NCBI GenBank assembly: GCA_017530735.1
Contig: JAFXMB010000049.1
Coordinates: 1-39,158, forward strand
Source: Bacteroidaceae bacterium
GTDB taxonomy: Bacteria; Bacteroidota; Bacteroidia; Bacteroidales; Bacteroidaceae
DNA length: 39,158 nucleotides
Direction: 5' to 3'
The notes under the pieces were generated by a model. That model saw only the letters and a program-made list of their open reading frames with translations. It did not search any database and was not told the DNA's origin. The translations under genes and the position numbers were made by a program. Positions 24,651 through 33,746 of this stretch are shown here, in pieces. How positions within the stretch are numbered: the stretch's first letter is position 1; every line of letters starts with the position of its first letter.

Positions 24651-27600
24651 TACTTTCCAGTGATTCTTATTTTGGCGCTTTCAAATACATAATAAACACA
24701 CGGTATCACCACAAGACTCAGAAGAGTCGAGGTAACCAGACCGCCTATCACGGCAATGGCCATGGGCGAACTCAGGGATGCCCCCTCGCCTATTCCCAAA
24801 GCCATAGGCACAAGTGCCAGGATTGTGGTAAGACTGGTCATAAGGATAGGACGGATACGCTGCTGACCTGCCTCGGCTATGGCGTCGGTAAGGCTCAGAC
24901 CGGAATCCTTGAGCTGTCCTATGCGGTCCACAAGGATAATGGAGTTGTTGACCGCGATACCGGCCAGCATAACCATACCTATGATACCCATTATATTCAC
25001 GGTTATACCTGTAATCAGGAACATCAGTACAGCACCCACCAAAGCCAGAGGAATGGTGAGCAGGATGGTGAACGGATGCAACAGTGATTCAAACTGCGAT
25101 GCCATCACCATATAAACCAGTACTATTGACAGAACAAGTGCCAGAAGCAGGCTGTTCATTGACTCGGCACGACGCTCCTCCTCACCGGTCACGGTTATGG
25201 AGTAGTTCTGCGGCAGTTCAATGCCCGATACTGCTTCTCTGACACGCTGAGCGGCCTTGTCCAGTGATACCGACTCGTCAATCTCGGCAGTGACGCGTGT
25301 CACACGGTTCTGGTTCAGACGTGATATCTCCTTAGGTGCGGTGCTCTCACTGATCTGGGCAATCTCCACCAGACGGAAATCCTTCTGGCCCGATGTAATT
25401 ACCATATTGTTCAGATCGGACAGAGAAACGCCGGGAACCTTGATGCTGATATCTCTCATGTCACCCTTGTAGTCCATCTGACCGGCTTCACGTCCGGCAA
25501 GATGCTGCTGTATCTGGGTGATTATGGTAGATACGTTAATGTTGTTCATACCGGCCAGGGCACGGTCAACCGTGATGATGATCTCGGGTGCGCCGCCTGC
25601 CAGTGAACTCTCAACATTATAAAGGCAGTCAATAGAGTCAACCGCAGCCTTTACCTGTGATGTAAGAGCAGACAGAAGGTCCAGCTCCTCACCCTTTATC
25701 TCCACTACCAGAGGAGCATCCTCGGTACCCATCATCGAACTCAGGGAGTTGTCATCCTGAACGAACGAGATTTCCATACCCTCTACGCCCTCAATATAGG
25801 CTGCAAGAACCTCGGTAAGGTAATCGGGAGTAACGGCCGATGCCTTGGAAAGCTGTATCTTCATAGAAGCGGTGTTCTCACCCTCAAAGTCCATATTCTG
25901 AGCCGATGCACCCGGTCCCACATGTGTGTAGATTACAATATCGGGATCTTCAGTCAGGTCAAAAACCAGATTCTCAAGACTCTCAACTGTGGACGATGTA
26001 CGGTCCAGGCTGGTACCCTCGGCCATACGCACCTTCACGTTGATGGTACCCTCATCGGTCTTGGGCATAAACTCGGTACCTACATACGGCAGCAGGAACA
26101 CTGTTCCGGCAACCAGTACAACCGATGCGCAGATAACCCACCAACGTTTCTCTACAAGACGTTTCAGGAATGAGCTGTAACCCTTGATGTTCACTGAACT
26201 GAAACTCTTAAGTGGAACGGCTTTCTTACGTCCGAATATCTTGTCATAGAGTGTAGGTATCACAAGAATAGCCACCAGAAGTGAAGAAACCAGCGAGAAC
26301 GTTACCGTCCATGCCTCATCCTTGAACAGTTCACCGGTAGCACCGTGCAGATATACTATAGGCAGGAACACCACGATGGTGGTAAGGGTCGATGCCGATA
26401 CCGCGCCGGCCACCTCGGATGTACCGGTCACAGCGGCGTCACGCACCGAAAGGCCGCGTTCCTGGTTTCGGAATATACTCTCAATAACCACGATGGCGTT
26501 ATCCACCAGCATACCCGCACCCAGCGCAAGACCTCCCAGCGTCAGGATGTTTATGGTCAGTCCGCTGAAGAACATCAGGTTGAAGGTTGCTATAATGGAA
26601 ACCGGTATTGAAACGGCCACGATCAGAGTGGTACCCACCCTGCGCAGGAACACGAACAATACTATGACAGCCAGCAGCACACCCAGCAGGGCGCTGTTCT
26701 TTACCTCACCGATAGAGTTATTGATGAAGGTAGCCTGGTCGCTGATGATCTTGACCTCATAACCGGGCAAAGACTTCTGTATCTTGGCAAGGCTTGTCTT
26801 GACGCCCTCAACCGCCTTGACGGTATTGTAGTCCATCTCCTTGAATACGGAGATGCCGATGCTTCGCTTGCCGTTCACCCTTACGATATTCTCGGGCTCA
26901 CGGTTCTCAAAGTGAATGTCGGCCACGTCACGAAGGTAGATGGGTGCCATGCTGGCCGATTCAAACTCGCCTATTTGCCCCTGACTGGTCTCGGTATTGC
27001 GGTAACCCACGATGATATTGCCGAACGCAGACTCATCGGTCAGGGTATTGGAACCTGTTACCAGATACTGGAATCCCTGTTCCGATATTCTGCCGCCCGA
27101 TACCCTCTGGTTGCTCTCCTGGATACGTGACGATATGTTGTCGACAGTGACATTGAAAGCCTGGAGCTTGTAGGGATCGGCCTCGATGACCAGGTTGGTG
27201 AACTCGTCACCCGCCAGGGATACATCGGCCACACCCTCAACACGCATAAGTTCGTTGCTCACATATGAGTCAGCCACCTTACGCAGTTCGGCCATATCGG
27301 TTATGTCCGGGTTGGAGAAACCTATTATCATAATAGGTGCGGTAGTGGGGTCCTTCTGTGATATACGCAGGTCGGTCACACGGCTGTCCTGGCTGAAACT
27401 GCTCATGGCCTTCTCCAGATCCAGGAACGCCTCGTCCATATTCTTACGCCATGCGTACTCAACCGTGATGCGGGCAGTACCCACCTTTACGACCGATGAT
27501 ACCGAACGTACGTCACTCTGACGCGCAATCTGGGACTCCATGCTGCGCACGAACTGCTTCTCTATCTCTTCGGGCGGACGCTCGCCGGCATCGATTTCGA

Positions 27601-27742
27601 CAAACAGGCGGGGGCTGTTCATGCTTGGAAGCAGTTCCACGCTCAGCCTGTCATATGCTATTTTTCCGAGCAGCAGGATAGCCAGCACTCCCATGGTGAC
27701 AGTGACCGGATTCCTGACCGCCCAACTTACAAGTTTTTTCAT
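24650..27742 (-). CDS. RND efflux transporter permease (AcrB/MdtB-like)
   Basis: A 1030-residue proton-driven RND pump of the inner membrane, expected to form a trimer with the adaptor and TolC-type channel encoded just upstream. Seen: TM1 with NPVTVTMGVLAILLL and VELLPSMNSP; periplasmic porter domains; TM4 with D414 in GAGMLVDNAIVVIESI, the proton-relay Asp (one Asp where AcrB has two); second half with GTEFMPKTDEG, then ASQFESLLHPF and AGIAVNNSIILVDR in TM8-10. Sequence resembles the hydrophobe/drug (HAE) class more than heavy-metal CusA. The gap to the adaptor gene is 15 bases. It pairs with the fused RND next door, so a heteromeric pump (as in MdtBC) is possible. Confidence 0.93.
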   Translation of the reverse strand: MKKLVSWAVRNPVTVTMGVLAILLLGKIAYDRLSVELLPSMNSPRLFVEIDAGERPPEEIEKQFVRSMESQIARQSDVRSVSSVVKVGTARITVEYAWRKNMDEAFLDLEKAMSSFSQDSRVTDLRISQKDPTTAPIMIIGFSNPDITDMAELRKVADSYVSNELMRVEGVADVSLAGDEFTNLVIEADPYKLQAFNVTVDNISSRIQESNQRVSGGRISEQGFQYLVTGSNTLTDESAFGNIIVGYRNTETSQGQIGEFESASMAPIYLRDVADIHFENREPENIVRVNGKRSIGISVFKEMDYNTVKAVEGVKTSLAKIQKSLPGYEVKIISDQATFINNSIGEVKNSALLGVLLAVIVLFVFLRRVGTTLIVAVSIPVSIIATFNLMFFSGLTINILTLGGLALGAGMLVDNAIVVIESIFRNQERGLSVRDAAVTGTSEVAGAVSASTLTTIVVFLPIVYLHGATGELFKDEAWTVTFSLVSSLLVAILVIPTLYDKIFGRKKAVPLKSFSSVNIKGYSSFLKRLVEKRWWVICASVVLVAGTVFLLPYVGTEFMPKTDEGTINVKVRMAEGTSLDRTSSTVESLENLVFDLTEDPDIVIYTHVGPGASAQNMDFEGENTASMKIQLSKASAVTPDYLTEVLAAYIEGVEGMEISFVQDDNSLSSMMGTEDAPLVVEIKGEELDLLSALTSQVKAAVDSIDCLYNVESSLAGGAPEIIITVDRALAGMNNINVSTIITQIQQHLAGREAGQMDYKGDMRDISIKVPGVSLSDLNNMVITSGQKDFRLVEIAQISESTAPKEISRLNQNRVTRVTAEIDESVSLDKAAQRVREAVSGIELPQNYSITVTGEEERRAESMNSLLLALVLSIVLVYMVMASQFESLLHPFTILLTIPLALVGAVLMFLITGITVNIMGIIGMVMLAGIAVNNSIILVDRIGQLKDSGLSLTDAIAEAGQQRIRPILMTSLTTILALVPMALGIGEGASLSSPMAIAVIGGLVTSTLLSLVVIPCVYYVFESAKIRITGK

Positions 27743-27757
27743 GCCTTTAAGCTCTGT

Positions 27758-28828
27758 TTATCTTTGGATCTTCACCTTTGAACCGTCTCTCAGGGTCTCA
27801 AAACCGCGGACAATCAGCTGATCGTCTCTTTCAAGACCGCCCAGCACCTCGACCATGTTCTTCTCTTCCAGACCAAGTCTTACCTGCTTTGCCCTGGCTA
27901 TACCCTGGTCAACCACAAATACGATACGTCTGTTACGCTCGGGGCGGACAATGTTCTTGGGAATGACGATGGTGGAACTGTGGCTCTCGGTAACGATATC
28001 GGCCTTTACGAACATACCCGGTCTGATGAGCAGGTCCTTATTGTTTATCATAAGTTTGCCCTTGAATGTACGGGTCTCGGCGCTGATGGCCGGAGAGAGT
28101 TCGGTGATCTCGCCCATGATGGTGTCCTTGGGGAGAGTATAATGGGTGATGTATGCTTTCTGGCCTACCTTAACTTCGGTGATGGCGCTCTCCGGGAGGT
28201 TGATCTCAAGCAGCATCTGGCTGTAATCCATGATGGTTACCACCGATGTTCCGCTGTTGACCTTTGCCTCCTCCGAGAAGTGAGGAAGGTTTACAATCAC
28301 ACCGTCAAACGGAGCGCGGATGTTCATCTTCTCCAGATTCATCTCGGCGTTCTCATAATCCAGACGTGAGTTCATGATCTTGACCTCCGAGTTCTTGACC
28401 TCGGTAAGAGTGGCACCACCCTTGTCGTAAAGAGACTTTGTCTTGACCTGCTCCTGCTCGGCAAGCTCCAGATTAAGACGTTTGGTTTCGATGGATATGC
28501 CGTTCTCGTAAGACTTATCCTCGATACGTACAATCAGGGCACCTTTCTTAACCTTGTCACCCAGTTTGTAAGGCTTGCCTGTAGCGGGATTCTTCTGCAG
28601 ATGGTACTTGCCGGCCATCTCGGTTGACAGTTCAGCCTCGGCACTTGATATAGCAGTGCTGTTGGTTGTGAATACCCTGCTGATAGAACCGTAGGTTATG
28701 TCCGATACGGATACCGGTGTGGGTATCTCGGCACGGTTCATTGTGTTCTCTTGTCTGCACCCTGCCATAAGGACTGTCAGGGCAGCCAGTGTAAGTACGC
28801 TGATTCCTTTTTTCATATGCTGTTTCAT
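27758..28828 (-). CDS. Periplasmic adaptor (membrane fusion) lipoprotein of RND efflux
   Basis: A 356-residue AcrA/HlyD-type adaptor linking the inner-membrane pump to the outer-membrane channel. Seen: signal with lipobox LMAGC (C24) anchoring it in the membrane; two lipoyl-half segments flanking a short helical hairpin (KGALIVRIEDKSYE and MNIRAPFDGVIVNLP), beta-barrel domain with VGQKAYITHY and RPGMFVKADIV, and a membrane-proximal domain ending RGFETLRDGSKVKI. The hairpin is short (about 60 residues). It starts five bases after the TolC-like gene's stop. ATG at 28816 is an alternative start. Confidence 0.92.
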   Translation of the reverse strand: MKQHMKKGISVLTLAALTVLMAGCRQENTMNRAEIPTPVSVSDITYGSISRVFTTNSTAISSAEAELSTEMAGKYHLQKNPATGKPYKLGDKVKKGALIVRIEDKSYENGISIETKRLNLELAEQEQVKTKSLYDKGGATLTEVKNSEVKIMNSRLDYENAEMNLEKMNIRAPFDGVIVNLPHFSEEAKVNSGTSVVTIMDYSQMLLEINLPESAITEVKVGQKAYITHYTLPKDTIMGEITELSPAISAETRTFKGKLMINNKDLLIRPGMFVKADIVTESHSSTIVIPKNIVRPERNRRIVFVVDQGIARAKQVRLGLEEKNMVEVLGGLERDDQLIVRGFETLRDGSKVKIQR

Positions 28829-28833
28829 TTTTA

Positions 28834-30339
28834 TTATTTCTTCTTTTTGTCTTTTGTCTCTTCATAGGTTATGGGAACCACAGGCTCATCCTTTTCAAAA
28901 TCGTAAAGGGTCAGGATCTTGATGTTCAGAAGCTGTACCTTATAGTTGATTATGGCCTGAGTATAAGACATCTTGCTGTTGGAAAGCTGTGTCTGGAACT
29001 GGTTCATCTGCATACCTGTCAGTTCACCGTTACGGTAACGCTCCTCGTTGAGGTCATAGGTCATCTGAGCGTTCTGCTGGCTCTGCTCGGCAATAGAAAT
29101 CTGCTGGAGCAGGTTATCCAGGCTGCGGCATGTGCTGCGCAGGTTTATCTCTATGCTCTTGATTTCCTCCTCTGCGCTGAGTTCAAACATCTGGCGCTCA
29201 ATCTGGGCGGCGCGGATACGTGCCTTACGGGCACCCCAGTCAAAGATAGGAACGCTGAACGATACTGACACACGCGGGTTATTGGTAGGATTATCGTAGA
29301 TATTGGGGAACTGGGGATCATCGCCCATGATACCTACCGACAGTGATACGTTACCGTTGAAACTGTCATTGTCCTTAACCTGGATCATCGACATCTCCTG
29401 CTGCTCACGTGATATCTGACGCTGACGGAGTTCAAGTCTGCTTGACATGGCGCTTTCAAGAGCCTTGTCAAAGTCCACCAGTACCGGCTCAGCCTCAATG
29501 TCACATACAACCCTGATATCCTCCTCAAGAGGTATGCCCAGGGCCTGCTTGAAATTGTCCTTGGAGTTCTCCAGGCTTACCCTCTGGTTCTCCAGGCTTG
29601 AACGAGACTGTGAAAGGTTCAGCTGGGCCTGATAGAACTCGTCCTTGGTAACCAGGTCGGCCTCAACCTTATCCTTGATGATATTGAAGTTCTTCTCGGC
29701 ATTCTCCAGTTCCTTCTCACTGATCTCAAGGTTCTGCTGGGCAGTGAACAGACTGTAGAACTGGCTTGTGATGTTACGCTCCACGTTAAGCATCTGCAGG
29801 GCATAACTGATACGTGCGTTCTCATAGTTCATCTCTATCTGACGCATGTTCATTTTGGTCCTGTTGTAAGTGAACAGGGGCTGGGTCAGACTCAGGTAAA
29901 GACTGTTACTGAATGCGCGGTTGCTGTTGGTGGTACCGCCTATGGTAGACTGGTTGTTCTGCCATGACAGACTGTTGTTCAGAGACAGCGTGGCATCAGT
30001 CCAGATGATGGGCTGCGATATGCTGAACGTACCCGACGATGACAGCGAACGGTTGGTGTACCAGTCAGAGAAACGGCTGTCAAACTGACGTGACTGCGAG
30101 TATGATACAGGAGTCAGATTAAGTGAGAACCTTGACTTGAGCGATGCCCTCTGTGCAATCAGGTTCTGCTCGTAACGTTCCATACTCATGCGGGAGTTAA
30201 TCAGATCCGGATTATGCTCTGCACTGTACTGCAGGGCCTCTTCCATGGTCATGACAATCTGCGCCTGGGCACCGGTTGAAAGAACCGATGTCACTGCAAG
30301 CGCAAGTACTGCCCCAATTACTGTTTTTCTTTTCTTCAT
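28834..30339 (-). CDS. TolC family outer-membrane efflux channel
   Basis: A 501-residue outer-membrane factor. Seen: signal peptide ending TGAQAQ; MTMEEALQYSAEHNPDL at the mature N-terminus, characteristic of the family; two long heptad-rich helical repeats with the second half beginning near QRQISREQQEMS and carrying FDWGARKARIRAAQ; and YRNGELTGMQMNQFQTQL near the end. TolC trimers form the trans-periplasmic tunnel used by RND and some ABC exporters. ATG at 30339 was preferred; an upstream in-frame TTG at 30363 would overlap the permease gene stop. It is the only outer-membrane channel in the operon, so both pump types may share it. Confidence 0.92.
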   Translation of the reverse strand: MKKRKTVIGAVLALAVTSVLSTGAQAQIVMTMEEALQYSAEHNPDLINSRMSMERYEQNLIAQRASLKSRFSLNLTPVSYSQSRQFDSRFSDWYTNRSLSSSGTFSISQPIIWTDATLSLNNSLSWQNNQSTIGGTTNSNRAFSNSLYLSLTQPLFTYNRTKMNMRQIEMNYENARISYALQMLNVERNITSQFYSLFTAQQNLEISEKELENAEKNFNIIKDKVEADLVTKDEFYQAQLNLSQSRSSLENQRVSLENSKDNFKQALGIPLEEDIRVVCDIEAEPVLVDFDKALESAMSSRLELRQRQISREQQEMSMIQVKDNDSFNGNVSLSVGIMGDDPQFPNIYDNPTNNPRVSVSFSVPIFDWGARKARIRAAQIERQMFELSAEEEIKSIEINLRSTCRSLDNLLQQISIAEQSQQNAQMTYDLNEERYRNGELTGMQMNQFQTQLSNSKMSYTQAIINYKVQLLNIKILTLYDFEKDEPVVPITYEETKDKKKK

Positions 30340-30359
30340 ATTATGTTGTTTTATCTTTT

Positions 30360-33300
30360 TCAATCCCTTACTCTCTTTACCAGTCTCACAGCATCTGCAA
30401 CGATAACACTCACGCCTGACCGGTTGTTGAGTGACACCTTCACGGTATCGGCCTCAAAGCGGAATGTTCCAAGCAGGTTCCAGCCCTCCTCGGCACGCAA
30501 CATGTTCAGTGACACGCGGTCCTGCATGTTGAACTGCTCAATCTCAAAGTTGTAGTCATTGGTTACCCTGCGGCCGTTGTTATTGTTGTAGTTATTGTTA
30601 TTGTTCCACCTGCGGTTTCGGTTATTGTTGTTGTACATGTCAGGTGACGTGTAGAAATAGACGTCATATACTCCGGCATCATCCAAAGGCACCTTCCAGC
30701 GGGCATACTGCGAGCCGTCACCCGGAGATATGATGTATGCCGAACGGATGTAGTCACCGTACAGGTTCTGCTCTGTCACCAGTGTCCACAGGGTGTAGGT
30801 ACGCCAGTCAGAGAAGCCCTCGTAGATGAACTCGTTCTTTTTTTCACGTGACTTGTCTATCCACTTGGAAAGGTAACCGGTACGTATGGGTTTGGAGAGT
30901 GAGAACAGTTCACTGTCCTCATTATCCACTATGATCTCACCCGGAAGAGTGTTGTCAACACCGCTGCGCAGCGTGTATATACCCTCGGGAGTAAGTTCAG
31001 TCCCGGTATAAATGCTGTAGTTGGAGTTGTCAAGCCTTACATTATGCGGCAGGTTTGACGATAGCATGGTATTTATGTTTATCATGCTCGGGGTGTTGAA
31101 CCAGTGAGTCACTATCTTGCGGGTCTCATGGGCATCCAGACTTATCATCATACGGGTGGGTTTATCCTCGTCGCCGGCATTCTCCTGTTCATAGAATACA
31201 AACTCTACTGACACATAACCCGGATAGTCCGATATGTTCTCAAAGGCTATCTCAGCCTGGTAGATATCGGCCGTATCGGTGGTTACGGTGGTCACCTGCG
31301 GATTGCCTATCTTGAAGCAGGCCAGACGTACGGGCTCGTCCCAGGCATCGATCTTTTCCTTCAGGCTCACTCCCGAGAATGTCTGCAGCCAATCCAAAAT
31401 GGAATCAAACGAAACGTTCGAGAACTCCTTCTCACGGGTTTTGGCAGTGATGGAGTCAATCATAGCCTCATAACCCATAACGGCCGATACGGGAGCAAAG
31501 AAATCCTGAGTCTTGAGTGCCAGGGCATTGTCGGCCAGGTCTTCCCATTCAGGATCGGACATGATACGGTTAAAGTCGTATTTGCCCATCAGTATCAGCG
31601 CCTTCTCATCTTCAGAGAGACCGTTCATTCTACGTATCCAATCTCCGTTTCCGTTGTTGGTGTTCGTGTTGGTCAGGGACTCCACCATACGCTTGGCCAT
31701 GGGCCAGGCAGACGAGTAGATGTTGTATCTGAAGTTGTAGAACAGAGGCCTGTAGTAATACGGGTTGTCCGTCTGCGTCATGGTAAACTGTCCGCCACGG
31801 CTGGAACCCGCGAAACTGCCCTGCTGCATCATGAAATAGATTGCCGTCTGGAAGACGCTTGAGAGTATCTCCTTTTCGGACATGTTGCTGTTAGCCATCC
31901 GGCGGTTCCGGTTATTTCCGTACATGCGCATCTGGTTATCAAACTGGAACGCACGCATGTCACAGCCTTTCTCATGTATCAGCGCCATCTCAGGCTGAAG
32001 TTGCTCGTAGGCCGATGTCCACACACGCTTGTATGATGTAAAGTTGACGGGAACCTCCACTAAAGAGAAACGCTTGAACGGATACTTCATATCGGCCTGG
32101 TACTCCATAGTCCTGAGTGTGCTGCGCACAAAGTTGGGCAGGGTGTCGCGTATGGAATCAAACACAGAGAACCTGTCATCCCACTCGCCTATCTCCCATA
32201 CGGTGTACAGAATAGAATCCACCATCATGGACTTGGGGGTATAATCACCTATAATAAGAGATACCGACGGAAGTGAAGATTCGGGTGTGAACGTGTAATT
32301 GGTAGAATCCGCATTTACCGAGCACATGCCCTGCGATATGGGTGTCAGTCCGGGATTGGGAGTGACATTGACATTGAAACCTGTAAAGTAGGACCTCTCC
32401 CACTCCGGGCTTTCGTTGCTGAAAGCCACACCGGGACGCGGGTACCAGTAACTCTCAGGGGTGAGCATCGTATAATCCCTGCTCTGGAACAGGTAACGCT
32501 TGGGAACGTTCAGCATGGAGAGCATTTTGGTATTCTCAACCATCTTCTCATCCGTTATGTCCAGATAGCAGATGCGTTCATCGGCCATACCTCCGTACTC
32601 GATTGTAAGATTTACAGGCTCGTCGGCAGTAAGAGTCTTGGCAAATGTGAGCACAAGCAGATGAATCAGGCGTTTGCTCTTTACTTCATGACCGGGAACT
32701 GTGACATTGCTGATACGGAATCCGGGGTTAAGGGTGAATACCAGTGTCTGCTGATCCTCCCTGGGTCTTACGGTCATATCGGCCGTAACCCTGATAGAAT
32801 CACCTTCCTGGGTCACTGTCAGATTGCACACATCGGCCACCGAACCGCCCTGATTGACATACCTGTTGTCAAGTTCAACCATATCGGCCCTGAACTTCTC
32901 ATCTATCTTGTACACTTTTACGTGCCAGTATCCCGAGAACAGGCCGGCTATCAGGAACAGTCCTGCGGCGATACGCCAGGGCAGAAGGCTGTATCTGGAA
33001 TTTGCCAGACGGTGGAACAGTGAGATATCTGTAAGAATCAGGCCTATACCCAGCAGCAGATAGCACAGACGGTGGTTGATCAGTCGGGAAAGTCCGCTGA
33101 AACCGGTCACTGTTGATTTGAGCATGGGCAGGTTGAAACCTATGTAGTCAAACAGATAATAGTACAGGTCATCAATGTAGAAAAGCGTTACGCCGATATA
33201 TGCCAACAGGATCACCATGGTGATAGCCTGGTTGTTGAGTATCAGCATCAGTGTGGTTGAAAGACCTACTATGAATACCAGTGTCGGTACCGACAGCAGC

Positions 33301-33746
33301 AGGAAATACCATATATAACTCAGGTAATCCAGATCTACACCGTATTTGATAAGGCTCATTATGAGCGCAATACCTGCAACCACCAGGTCAAGCATGAAGA
33401 ACACCTTGAGAGTGGCCCACATCTTGCCCAGCAGATACTCCGCATTACTCAGCGGACGGGTATAGAACACCTCCGACGTGTCAAGCTGTTTGTCACGCTT
33501 CAGATACTCCGATGCAAGGAATACCGATACTACGGCCTGTCCCACATTCATTACCAGCATGAATAGATAAGGGATTACAGACCTGTTCACCATCTCGGGC
33601 TGCTGAAAGGGCTGGAGGATATAAATAGATCCCAGAATCACTGCGGCCAATATTGACAGAACCGCAAAAACCTTGAAGAACCAGCCTCGTACAAGCAGTT
33701 TAGTCTCGTACTTTGAAACTATGCGTATGTTAGTTATTCCCAGCAT
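30360..33746 (-). CDS. ABC-2 permease fused to an inactive M1-peptidase-like domain and golvesin-like C-terminus
   Basis: A 1128-residue protein. Residues 1-275 hold about seven transmembrane helices of an ABC-2-type permease. Residues about 295-800 form an extracytoplasmic part like family M1 aminopeptidases fused to ABC permeases in Bacteroidetes: a beta domain (VTADMTVRPREDQQTLVF), then FSLVEVPVNFTSYKR. No HExxH zinc motif occurs anywhere; the nearest, HEKGC at 591-595, lacks the second His. Residues about 980-1124 match the golvesin C-terminal-like domain (ARWKVPLDDAGVYDVYFY, WNLLGTFRFEA, VIVADAVRLV), interrupted by an Asn-rich loop (1039-1060). The start ATG overlaps the ATPase stop by one base, so the two are coupled. 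Function of the outer domains is unknown, possibly binding or sensing. Confidence 0.82.
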   Translation of the reverse strand: MLGITNIRIVSKYETKLLVRGWFFKVFAVLSILAAVILGSIYILQPFQQPEMVNRSVIPYLFMLVMNVGQAVVSVFLASEYLKRDKQLDTSEVFYTRPLSNAEYLLGKMWATLKVFFMLDLVVAGIALIMSLIKYGVDLDYLSYIWYFLLLSVPTLVFIVGLSTTLMLILNNQAITMVILLAYIGVTLFYIDDLYYYLFDYIGFNLPMLKSTVTGFSGLSRLINHRLCYLLLGIGLILTDISLFHRLANSRYSLLPWRIAAGLFLIAGLFSGYWHVKVYKIDEKFRADMVELDNRYVNQGGSVADVCNLTVTQEGDSIRVTADMTVRPREDQQTLVFTLNPGFRISNVTVPGHEVKSKRLIHLLVLTFAKTLTADEPVNLTIEYGGMADERICYLDITDEKMVENTKMLSMLNVPKRYLFQSRDYTMLTPESYWYPRPGVAFSNESPEWERSYFTGFNVNVTPNPGLTPISQGMCSVNADSTNYTFTPESSLPSVSLIIGDYTPKSMMVDSILYTVWEIGEWDDRFSVFDSIRDTLPNFVRSTLRTMEYQADMKYPFKRFSLVEVPVNFTSYKRVWTSAYEQLQPEMALIHEKGCDMRAFQFDNQMRMYGNNRNRRMANSNMSEKEILSSVFQTAIYFMMQQGSFAGSSRGGQFTMTQTDNPYYYRPLFYNFRYNIYSSAWPMAKRMVESLTNTNTNNGNGDWIRRMNGLSEDEKALILMGKYDFNRIMSDPEWEDLADNALALKTQDFFAPVSAVMGYEAMIDSITAKTREKEFSNVSFDSILDWLQTFSGVSLKEKIDAWDEPVRLACFKIGNPQVTTVTTDTADIYQAEIAFENISDYPGYVSVEFVFYEQENAGDEDKPTRMMISLDAHETRKIVTHWFNTPSMININTMLSSNLPHNVRLDNSNYSIYTGTELTPEGIYTLRSGVDNTLPGEIIVDNEDSELFSLSKPIRTGYLSKWIDKSREKKNEFIYEGFSDWRTYTLWTLVTEQNLYGDYIRSAYIISPGDGSQYARWKVPLDDAGVYDVYFYTSPDMYNNNNRNRRWNNNNNYNNNNGRRVTNDYNFEIEQFNMQDRVSLNMLRAEEGWNLLGTFRFEADTVKVSLNNRSGVSVIVADAVRLVKRVRD

